Positions 7,202-14,170 of a stretch of 25,578 nucleotides of DNA are shown here, one piece after another; the first letter of the stretch is position 1; each line of letters opens with the position of its first letter. The position numbers and the translations under genes are program-made. Source of the stretch: a virus; IMG/VR virus record IMGVR_UViG_3300000230_000008, positions 24,482 through 50,059 of that record, one strand, 5' to 3'. Under the pieces are notes generated by a model, which searched no databases, had not been told where the DNA came from, and saw nothing but the letters and a program-made list of their open reading frames with translations.

Positions 7202-7864
7202 ATGACAACCAAAAGTACAGCGGGTGACCACACAAGAATGTATACCTTTGAAATAGGGGCAGAAATTATTGTTGGGGCTTTAACAGCTGAGAATTTCTAT
7301 CTAATCACTAAAAAAGGCACTACAAGTGCTCTACCTGATGGTTTAAGCGTAGGACATATTTTTATCGCTAAAACAGGCATGACTCTTGTTTCAGGAGCAG
7401 GCGACGGAGTAAAACCTCTAGTTATGAGCCAGCAATGTGGTATGCAAGATATTGGAAGTACTTTGAGCAGAGATGCTATTGACGTCACCACTTTGTGCGA
7501 CACTATGTCCACCTTCGTTCCTGGTAAATTGAACGGAGAAATCTCAGGCACTATGGTTATTGATACATCAACAGGCGAAGAAACTACTACTGACGTTATC
7601 TTGGGTAACTTAATCGAGTTGCTGTCAGAGCAGACAGATGGTTCATTCACAGCAAGCACACCTGGTGAGCAAGTCAACATAGCTATCCTTTTAACAGAAG
7701 GCATTTTAGGAGAGTCTGTCAGAGATATGTTCTTGTTCGCTCCTGCTTTCATTACTTCAAGTGGTTTCACTGGAGGACTGGGTTCTGCAAAAACAGGCGA
7801 TGTGAGCATTTCTATCGCAAAAGGCGATTTCCAACCGCACATGCTAAAAACAATCAGATTGTAG
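7202..7864 (+). CDS. Major tail tube protein
   Basis: This 220-residue protein follows the terminator-like gene and precedes the assembly chaperones, the standard tail-tube position. Typical features of the tube fold are seen: an N-terminal beta segment, the motif SRDAIDVTTLCDTMSTFVPGKLNGEISGTMVID (about 91-123; compare the D-x-T-x-x-D...PG...G...G signature), and a C-terminal strand ending in GDFQPHMLKTIRL. Tube proteins polymerise around the tape measure to form the hollow tail through which DNA passes. GGAGGAG at 7190-7196 is a strong ribosome site, and the gene has its own promoter and good codon use, fitting high expression. No C-terminal Ig-like decoration domain is present. Confidence 0.8.
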   Translation: MTTKSTAGDHTRMYTFEIGAEIIVGALTAENFYLITKKGTTSALPDGLSVGHIFIAKTGMTLVSGAGDGVKPLVMSQQCGMQDIGSTLSRDAIDVTTLCDTMSTFVPGKLNGEISGTMVIDTSTGEETTTDVILGNLIELLSEQTDGSFTASTPGEQVNIAILLTEGILGESVRDMFLFAPAFITSSGFTGGLGSAKTGDVSISIAKGDFQPHMLKTIRL

Positions 7865-7894
7865 GTAATGCAATAAAGAAAGGCGAGGATAATT

Positions 7895-8284
7895 ATGGCA
7901 TTAAAAGCACGAGTAGCTAAAAAATTCAAAGCTAATATTAAATTCTTGGAAGATAATAGTGTCAAGGAAGTCTCCTGTAGGCTTCCAAGGCTTCTTGATT
8001 ATCACCGAGGAGAGGCAGGCAATGTTGTTGAAGATAGATTGATGTTGCTTGCGAATATCATAGAAAACTTTGAAAAACCAGTCCAAGTAGTAGTCGAAGA
8101 TGGCTCGGTCATCAATGTTTATAGCTTTAGACAGTTATTAGAGCATGATGTCGAGATGGATTACGATGATATTTGGGCAAAAATGAATGAAGCCGCTGAA
8201 GAGGCACAAGTCGAAAAGGATAAGCTTGTAAAAAAGTCCAAATCGGGTGGTGGCTCAGAAGCAAAGGATACCAAACAGGAGTAA
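7895..8284 (+). CDS. Tail assembly chaperone (gpG-like)
   Basis: A 129-residue protein between tube and tape measure, the position of lambda gpG. Chaperones of this type coat the tape measure before tube assembly and are absent from the mature virion. The body is mixed beta-alpha (residues about 10-90), followed by an acidic helix (DYDDIWAKMNEAAEEAQVEKDKLV) and a Lys/Ser/Gly-rich tail made only when no frameshift occurs. Near the end, the frame contains A AAA AAG (8230-8236), where part of the ribosomes probably shift to the -1 frame to make the longer GT form. AAAGGCGAGG is the ribosome site. Confidence 0.75.
   Translation: MALKARVAKKFKANIKFLEDNSVKEVSCRLPRLLDYHRGEAGNVVEDRLMLLANIIENFEKPVQVVVEDGSVINVYSFRQLLEHDVEMDYDDIWAKMNEAAEEAQVEKDKLVKKSKSGGGSEAKDTKQE
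8214..8236 (+). promoter_or_regulatory. Programmed -1 frameshift site
   Basis: The heptamer A AAA AAG at 8230-8236 is in the correct phase of the 7895 gene (codons AAA at 8231-8233, AAG at 8234-8236). AAAAGGA at 8214-8220 lies nine bases upstream, resembling the internal ribosome-site stimulator of dnaX. After the slip the next codon is GTC at 8236. No strong downstream pseudoknot was found by eye. Confidence 0.85.
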
Positions 8285-8313
8285 AGCTAACAGAGGTTGA
8301 AGCCCAAACCCCA

Positions 8314-8541
8314 ATGTTCATTGGGGATAAGAAAAATCCAATAGCTTGCGGAAAAAAACTAGAGCTCCTGTCTAACCTAGATTGGGAGTTCTGTTCTTTA
8401 TTGGACGATGCTCTAAATCACCTTTCTAGCTTCAAAAGAATATCCGCAGATGATTTAACACTATCCGAGGGATATATAGTAGCAACAAGATACTTAGTTC
8501 TCGAACTCATGAGGGAATACGGAGCAAATGGACAATTCTAA
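8314..8541 (+). CDS. Tail assembly chaperone T part, made by -1 frameshift from the 7895 gene
   Basis: The first ATG in this frame is at 8314, but no convincing ribosome site precedes it. The frame is open without a stop from the slippery site at 8236 to 8541. A -1 shift at 8230-8236 therefore yields a fusion of about 215 residues encoded by 7895-8541, matching the lambda gpG-gpGT arrangement in which the T part recruits tube protein. The T part is helical (ELLSNLDWEFCSLLDDALNHL, GYIVATRYLVLELMREYG). The frameshift is inferred from the exact heptamer, its phase, and the open -1 frame. The end overlaps the next gene by 14 bases. Confidence 0.7.
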   Translation: MFIGDKKNPIACGKKLELLSNLDWEFCSLLDDALNHLSSFKRISADDLTLSEGYIVATRYLVLELMREYGANGQF

Positions 8542-8968
8542 CGAAAAATTAATATTAAGACTAAGAAGGATTGCTGAAAATTTGCCTAAAATTGCTGATA
8601 TAGCGGGGGAACTTTTGGTGCAAAATGTTAGGAAGCAAGCTACTGAAAAGTTCGGCAAAGACATGGAATGGCCTCATGAAATAAGCCATAGCTTCCAAAA
8701 CAACGATACAGTTTATTATAGGGCGGGAGAAAAAGCTGTTTATGTTGATCATCCCGCAGCTTTCAGATTAGAATACGGATTGCTTAAACCTTTAGTAATT
8801 GAGTCTAAGTCTAAAGATAAGCCCTTAAGGTTTATCGACAGGGATGGCGAGGTGGTATTCGCTCACAAGGTTACTATTAGAAATTCTAAGCCTTACGGCT
8901 ACGCAAGGGCTGCTATCAAACAGACCTACAGAGATTTACCTAAGAGATTTAGAGAGGTAGTCGCATGA
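8528..8968 (+). CDS. HK97 gp10-like tail/neck protein (tentative)
   Basis: This 146-residue protein starts inside the end of the chaperone T frame and ends in an ATGA overlap with the tape measure gene. It has an N-terminal helix (LILRLRRIAENLPKIADIAGELLVQNVRKQA), then AEKAV/YVDHPAAFRLEYGL, resembling the A-x-x-x-E-[YF]-G motif of HK97 gp10-type proteins. The C-terminus is basic (GYARAAIKQTYRDLPKRFREVV). In most siphophages a gp10-like gene lies before the tail tube; here it lies between chaperones and tape measure, so either the order is shifted or this is a different tail-tip-associated protein with a similar fold. GGAG at 8520-8523 is the ribosome site. Confidence 0.5.
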   Translation: MDNSNEKLILRLRRIAENLPKIADIAGELLVQNVRKQATEKFGKDMEWPHEISHSFQNNDTVYYRAGEKAVYVDHPAAFRLEYGLLKPLVIESKSKDKPLRFIDRDGEVVFAHKVTIRNSKPYGYARAAIKQTYRDLPKRFREVVA

Positions 8969-11900
8969 GCGGTGATGAAAAATTCAAAATAGGCATAGAA
9001 GTTGGCAACCTCGAGCGAAGCGTAAAAGGCACTCAAAAGCTTGCCGACAACTTTACTAAACTTTCTGCCCATGCTGATAAAATAGACTTGATAACTGGTA
9101 AATTCAGGCAACTAGAACAAAGCATAACGTCAGCCAATAGGGTCTTACAACAATCAGTGAGAGCCATGAATTCGATAGCTATGTCGAGCAAAATTATGTC
9201 TCAAGCTGAAAAAATTAATATAGCTAATACTAAAGAGTCTGCTAGAGTCTCCAGAGAACTAGCAGCTGTTAAAAAATTAGAAAACCAAGCTAATAAAGAA
9301 GCCGCAGCAACTAAACGGATTGAGGCTCAAACTGAAATCGCCAATATAAAAGCCAAGACAGAGGCGATAAGACTATCAGAAGCTCAGTACAGGCAAAGTC
9401 AAAGGACAAGCAAAGAAACAGCCAAAGGTGGTGCCTACAATCAGCTCAGAAACGAGTTGTCGCAATACACAACAAAAATAAAAGATGCCATAGCCTCAGG
9501 GAAAGTTCATGGTTCGGCTTTAGAAATGATGGGAGAGAAGTATTCGAGGTTGCAGGCTAAGTTAACAGGGGTCAATGCTGGATTTGTGAGCCTTACAGGG
9601 CAGACAAAAAATACAGACACAGCGACTCAAATGCTTGGGAGATCCTTCTCTTATTTCTTAGGGCAAATGGCTTCTGATTTATTCCGAAACGGAATAATGA
9701 ACATGTTAAATTTTGGCAAGGCTATTTCCGATGCTGGTGTAAAAATGGATGCCTTAAATAATATCATGCTCGTAGCTTCAGGCGGATGGAGTGCAGGGCA
9801 AAGAGGGATAGGTAATCTTATCCAAATGTCTAATGCTCTCGGGATGTCTTTTGGTGCCGCTTCTGAAAGCTACGGGAAATTTGCAACTTCGTTTACTCGC
9901 TCGGGTGGCACAGTTGAACAAGCCAATAAAATATTTCAAGATATGTCGAGTGCAGCAGTTTCAATGCACTTAACTCCTGAAGCTATGAACAGCGTGTTTA
10001 TAGCATTAGAGCAAATGGCGAATAAAGGCACAGTCCAATCGGAAGAATTGAAAAGACAACTTGGCAACGTCTTGCCAGGTGCTTTTGAATTAGCTGCTGA
10101 AAGTATGGGAGTTCTCCCTGCTAAATTAATGGAGATGATGAAAGCTGGAGAGGTATTCACTAAAGATTTCTTGCCAAAATTTGCAAAAACTGTTAACGAA
10201 GTTTTAGGTCAAGGTATTAGCATTGCAGTAGTTCAATTTAATGCTAATATGCAGAGATTAATAACCTCCACTGATTTATTAAAAATGTCATGGGGTCAGG
10301 GGTTAAACTCAGCCTTGATTCCTGTCGTAAAATTGCTTACAGGAGCAAGTAACGTTCTTTTAGGCTTGTCAAAATTCCTTGAGCGAAACGTGGCGGTTGC
10401 TTCCGCTTTAAAAGCAGTAATGGTGCCATTAACATTGGCTATAAGTGCTTTTGTTTGGACTATAGGCTCAGCAGCTGTTTCTTTTGGAATAGCTCAATTA
10501 GCAGGAACTGCCTTTTTTGTGGCAATGCAAATTGGGACAGCTTCACTTACAGCAAGTGCGATAGCCCTTAATGCTTCATTGGGCGGGCTCCCTCTAGTGA
10601 TAGGATTAGTCACTACAGCAGTTATAGGGCTTGGCTTCTATATCGCTGAAATGAGCAAAAAAGCCGCAGACACATCTCCTTATATCGGATTAAGAAATCA
10701 AATAGTCACCTTGACAAAAAGTGTTACTGAATTAGATTTGGCCACCAAAGAAGGCAAAAAAGCTTTGGCTGGCTACAAGGAAGATTTCCCTGTTCTTGCT
10801 CAATATCTGCTTGATACTGATAAAAAATTCAAAGATTTAACTAAAGAAGAATTAAAGAATATTGCAGCCATGGGTGTCCATGAGAAGGAAATGCAAATTT
10901 TGGCAGAAAAAACTAAAGAGCTAGGCTCATGGCAGAATACCTTGGCTGCTGAATTTAGCATGGCATGGGATAGTATAAAACGGACTGTAGCATCGGCATT
11001 AAAGCCATTATTGGATGCGTTTGACAGCATTGGGAACAAGGCTGGATCTGTAATATCAAAAATAAATAATGTCAGAATAGCCGCCAACAAGGTCAGTAAA
11101 GATAAATATTACGAAGGGTTAAGTAAAGAAGATAAAGTCAAATACAGGCAAGAAGAAGCTAAATACAAGGAATATGCGGAAGGAAAAACAGGAGCGGTAG
11201 CTTCAGCAAAGCAAAAAATTGCTGATGCCAATGCTAAGAAAAAGCTTGATCTAATTAAAAATCAAGAGGACAAAATTTATAAAGATTTGCTTCAATCTCA
11301 GAGAGCAACCCGAGGCATGAACGCTGGCGGGGATGGCAAGGACAAAAATAAGAGCAAAAAAGAGGCAGACACCGCATGGGACAAACTAGGCAAGGAGATT
11401 TCTGCCACAGAGGAATTGATGAGAGTCCGCATGCTCAATGGTCAGAGCGTAGACAATTTATTGCCAAAGTATCTAAGACTGAAAAAACAGCAAGACGATA
11501 TAAACGATTCTATTCAGAAATTATCAGCTCCTCTAGGGGATATGTCTGATAAGTGGAAGAACCTCGAAAAACAATTAACTGAGACTGAAGATAAATATAA
11601 GTATATGCTCGCCAATTCGACTGAATATACTGCTGAGCAAATTAAACAGCAAGCAATAATAATGAGAGGCCAAAAAGTTCAAGTTGGCTATAATAAGCTT
11701 CTTGAAGAATCTGCTGATTTAACAGGCATATCGAGCAGAGCTGCGAATCAGCTTACAAATACACTGGTGGACGGCTTGTTCACTAAGCTTGGTGAAGGCG
11801 AAACAATGTGGGGCAGATTTAAACAAGCAGGGCTTGATACAATAAAAGCTTTAGCTAGTGAATGGGTCAGAAGCAGGCTCGTTTTGGCAAGTGCAGGGTT

Positions 11901-12786
11901 TCAAGCAAACCTTTCAAACTTCAGTGCTGCCAATCCAGGCTCTTCTTTAGGTTCAAAAATTGGAGCAGGGCTTTCAGGATTTATGAAAGGGCTCAGAAAA
12001 GAACCACTAGAAGGGTTCAAAAAAGAAGGTGGACTGGCTGGCGGGATTACTGGCGGAGCTTCTGCTATAGGCGGAATGGCTCAAGACTTAGCAACCTCGG
12101 CAGCGGGAAGTGCGACATTAACAGCAAGTATGGCTGCATTAGCTCCGATAGCTATAGCAGCAGCGCCTGCAATGATGGCAATGTCTGGAAGTTTAGCAGC
12201 GATCGCTACCACTGGCACAAGTGCTGCCGTAGCAATGGCTGCATTAGCAGTAGCCACAGCAGCAAATAGCGTAGCAGGAATCCCTATAGCTGGGGCAATA
12301 TTAGCTCCAATAGCCGCATTGGCGACAGGAGGTGCTATAGCCGCAGCCACAGCTCTGACTGGGGCAAGTATCGGTGCTAGTGCAATAATGGCTGGCGGAG
12401 GTCAAATGATTGGCGGAGCGATGTCGGGGATTGGCAATTTAGCTTCTGGCGGAAAAGTAATTAAGCATGCGAAGGGGGGCATAGTGTCCTCGCCAACCTC
12501 GTTCCCCATGCAGGGTGGCAATATCGGAGTTGCTGGCGAAGCTGGTACGGAGGTTATTGCTCCTGCACGTCGCATGTCGAATGGTGATGTTGGAGTTGGA
12601 GCAGTTGCCCCAAATGTAACTATAAACAATTATGCTAATACAGCCGTTGAAGTTATAAAACGTCCTGACAATGAAATTGAAATTAAAATAACAGAGCTAA
12701 ACGCAATGCTTGCAAGCAGTAGGACCAACAAGGGCATGAGTGCGGCTCAAAGCAGATTGCAATCTAAGGGGAGGCAGGTCGGATAA
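8965..12786 (+). CDS. Tape measure protein
   Basis: This is the longest gene in the window (1273 residues) and sets tail length. Residues about 40-160 are charged helical coiled coil. Residues about 227-415 form the conserved tape-measure N-terminal domain, with the diagnostic block KGTVQSEELKRQLGNVLPGAFELAAESMGV (355 onward). Residues about 473-565 are strongly hydrophobic, suggesting membrane insertion during DNA ejection. Helical Lys/Glu-rich segments follow to about 900. Residues 1025-1150 are extremely Ala/Gly-rich, and the C-terminus has the lambda gpH-type motif GGIVSSPTSF...GNIGVAGEAGTEVIAPARR. With the usual rule of about 0.15 nm per residue, the tail would be somewhat under 200 nm. 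It overlaps both neighbours by ATGA/TAATG. Confidence 0.93.
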   Translation: MSGDEKFKIGIEVGNLERSVKGTQKLADNFTKLSAHADKIDLITGKFRQLEQSITSANRVLQQSVRAMNSIAMSSKIMSQAEKINIANTKESARVSRELAAVKKLENQANKEAAATKRIEAQTEIANIKAKTEAIRLSEAQYRQSQRTSKETAKGGAYNQLRNELSQYTTKIKDAIASGKVHGSALEMMGEKYSRLQAKLTGVNAGFVSLTGQTKNTDTATQMLGRSFSYFLGQMASDLFRNGIMNMLNFGKAISDAGVKMDALNNIMLVASGGWSAGQRGIGNLIQMSNALGMSFGAASESYGKFATSFTRSGGTVEQANKIFQDMSSAAVSMHLTPEAMNSVFIALEQMANKGTVQSEELKRQLGNVLPGAFELAAESMGVLPAKLMEMMKAGEVFTKDFLPKFAKTVNEVLGQGISIAVVQFNANMQRLITSTDLLKMSWGQGLNSALIPVVKLLTGASNVLLGLSKFLERNVAVASALKAVMVPLTLAISAFVWTIGSAAVSFGIAQLAGTAFFVAMQIGTASLTASAIALNASLGGLPLVIGLVTTAVIGLGFYIAEMSKKAADTSPYIGLRNQIVTLTKSVTELDLATKEGKKALAGYKEDFPVLAQYLLDTDKKFKDLTKEELKNIAAMGVHEKEMQILAEKTKELGSWQNTLAAEFSMAWDSIKRTVASALKPLLDAFDSIGNKAGSVISKINNVRIAANKVSKDKYYEGLSKEDKVKYRQEEAKYKEYAEGKTGAVASAKQKIADANAKKKLDLIKNQEDKIYKDLLQSQRATRGMNAGGDGKDKNKSKKEADTAWDKLGKEISATEELMRVRMLNGQSVDNLLPKYLRLKKQQDDINDSIQKLSAPLGDMSDKWKNLEKQLTETEDKYKYMLANSTEYTAEQIKQQAIIMRGQKVQVGYNKLLEESADLTGISSRAANQLTNTLVDGLFTKLGEGETMWGRFKQAGLDTIKALASEWVRSRLVLASAGFQANLSNFSAANPGSSLGSKIGAGLSGFMKGLRKEPLEGFKKEGGLAGGITGGASAIGGMAQDLATSAAGSATLTASMAALAPIAIAAAPAMMAMSGSLAAIATTGTSAAVAMAALAVATAANSVAGIPIAGAILAPIAALATGGAIAAATALTGASIGASAIMAGGGQMIGGAMSGIGNLASGGKVIKHAKGGIVSSPTSFPMQGGNIGVAGEAGTEVIAPARRMSNGDVGVGAVAPNVTINNYANTAVEVIKRPDNEIEIKITELNAMLASSRTNKGMSAAQSRLQSKGRQVG

Positions 12787-13295
12787 TGGCAGGTGGAAAA
12801 ACCATAATTTTTGAAGATAAAAGTAACTTATTTGTAACATCAGATACGGACGGACTTTATATAATGCCTTGGGCTTTGCTTCATGATGGATACAGCGTTT
12901 CAATGCAAGAGACTGTGGTAAGTGTCTCTCCAGATGCAGGCATTCCGATTTCTCATTCAAGATTTTCTATAGGTGGACGTATAATCGGAGCTAAGATATA
13001 CTGCGACACTGAAACTGACTGGTGGATGTGGTTCAAAAAGGCTACGAATAACAGAGCTTTGCCTTGCTGGGTTTATGACCCGAAAGTCAACGGCTTCATG
13101 CGTTGCATGATCACTGAACAGCCTCAATTAACCCTTGCAGGCTCAAGCCAACAAGGGGTGAATGTTTCGTTATCTTTATTTGTCAGGGCTTCTGCTATTT
13201 CAGTAAAAAGATTTGTTACTGAAAACGACGTGCCCAATATCGTCACCGAAAGTGATAATTATTTTGTTTATGACGAGGAAGAGGTCAGCTATTAA
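12786..13295 (+). CDS. Minor tail protein (tail tip, gpM position)
   Basis: A 169-residue protein directly after the tape measure, with GGGGAGG upstream and TAATG overlaps on both sides. It is beta-rich and aromatic (TDWWMWFKKATNNRALPCWVYDPKVNGFMRCMITEQPQL), ending in an acidic Tyr-rich tail. The layout of a strand-rich body with W/F-x-x-W and a late R-C-M-I-x-x-x-P segment resembles distal-tail or gpM-like minor tail proteins of lambda-type tails. No precise family is claimed. The order of two minor tail proteins, NlpC/P60 and J supports a role in the baseplate-like tail tip. Confidence 0.55.
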   Translation: MAGGKTIIFEDKSNLFVTSDTDGLYIMPWALLHDGYSVSMQETVVSVSPDAGIPISHSRFSIGGRIIGAKIYCDTETDWWMWFKKATNNRALPCWVYDPKVNGFMRCMITEQPQLTLAGSSQQGVNVSLSLFVRASAISVKRFVTENDVPNIVTESDNYFVYDEEEVSY

Positions 13296-13792
13296 TGCCA
13301 ATTTTACCAATGATAAGTGCTACGAAAACCCTCGACAAAGTTCTATGTTTGGCGGCAGATATAAAACATAGTTCCTTCGTCAATGGTCAATACAATATCT
13401 GCAATGACGTTATTGAACATACTAGGACAGTCGGGACAGGTGGCCAGTCCTTAACATATCAGCCAGTGCCTTTTAGTTTCAATATCCCAGCCCAAAGTGA
13501 GACGGATAGTCCGCAGTTTGTCGTTACAAATATAAGCTTGGTTTCGTCAGAGGTTTTGCAATCTGCGGACAATAGCCTAGAGGACATTTTAATTTCCTGT
13601 TGGCTTATAGTAGCCGACTTTAACGGTAACAGCAATTGGATAAGTGCAGGGGAATACATCTGGGATACTTTACAAACAGAAACTATCGAAAGCGTTTCAG
13701 GTAGTCTAATTATGAAAAACTGCTATAATATCAATATGGGTAAATACAGGGGGAAAAACCCATTAGTATTTAAAAACTTAAATCATAGGTGA
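13295..13792 (+). CDS. Minor tail protein (DUF1833-like, tentative)
   Basis: A 165-residue protein overlapping the upstream stop (TAATG). It has a beta-rich layout: FSFNIPAQSETDSPQFVVTNISLVSSEVLQ (59-88), an ISCWLIVADFNGN strand, then LQTETIESVSGSLIMKNCYNINMGKYR. DUF1833-type and gpL-type tail-tip proteins share a phase of conserved strands with a D-x-P-Q and late Ser/Ile repeats, and this gene occupies their position before NlpC/P60. The assignment is suggestive. Very likely a tail-tip structural component. Confidence 0.5.
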   Translation: MPILPMISATKTLDKVLCLAADIKHSSFVNGQYNICNDVIEHTRTVGTGGQSLTYQPVPFSFNIPAQSETDSPQFVVTNISLVSSEVLQSADNSLEDILISCWLIVADFNGNSNWISAGEYIWDTLQTETIESVSGSLIMKNCYNINMGKYRGKNPLVFKNLNHR

Positions 13793-13795
13793 ATT

Positions 13796-14170
13796 ATGGA
13801 CGAAAAGAGAATAATTGAATACATGACAAAAAAAAGATATGTTGACGGTAAATATATTTGCTGGGATTTTGTTATGGATGTTTTCAAAGACTGCTACGGA
13901 ATCGACCTGCCTGAATACCCAGTTGATGAGATTCAGGTTGATTTCAGAAAAAGACTTATCGCTAATTTTGAGCATGAAAAGATAGCTAAAGGATGGGAGA
14001 GAGAAGGCGACATAATAGCTTTCTCCTTGCTTTCTAATCAGCATGCAGGGGTTATGATAAACAGTAAAGATTTTATACACTTAAGCCGAGATGGAGTTAG
14101 CGTTGTTTCACTCAAGTCATTGCTCGGGAATTATCAGATTTACAGAGTGCCACCATGTTCAAAAAAATAG
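13796..14170 (+). CDS. NlpC/P60-type tail peptidase (gpK-like)
   Basis: A 124-residue protein with the NlpC/P60 layout: YVDGKYICWDFVMDVFKDCYGIDLPEYP holds candidate nucleophile Cys22 followed by D-F-V; GDIIAFSLLSNQHAGVMINSKDFIHLS carries candidate His83 and the later His95. In lambda-type phages (gpK C-terminus) this domain sits just before the I/J genes; it is thought to cut peptidoglycan stem peptides during DNA entry or to act in tail assembly. It is shorter than gpK because the N-terminal JAB/MPN domain is missing. The start has AGGTGA upstream. The end overlaps the J-like gene by 16 bases. Confidence 0.8.
   Translation: MDEKRIIEYMTKKRYVDGKYICWDFVMDVFKDCYGIDLPEYPVDEIQVDFRKRLIANFEHEKIAKGWEREGDIIAFSLLSNQHAGVMINSKDFIHLSRDGVSVVSLKSLLGNYQIYRVPPCSKK

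Noticed and set aside
7297-7965. 222-codon minus-strand frame opposite the tail tube gene
   Set aside because: A shadow of the well-supported tail tube gene; its sequence is low-complexity hydrophobic and there is no ribosome site or matching gap.
11862-12269. 135-codon rightward frame inside the tape measure gene
   Set aside because: It is the alternative frame of the tape measure region with Arg/Ser/Cys-rich implausible composition.
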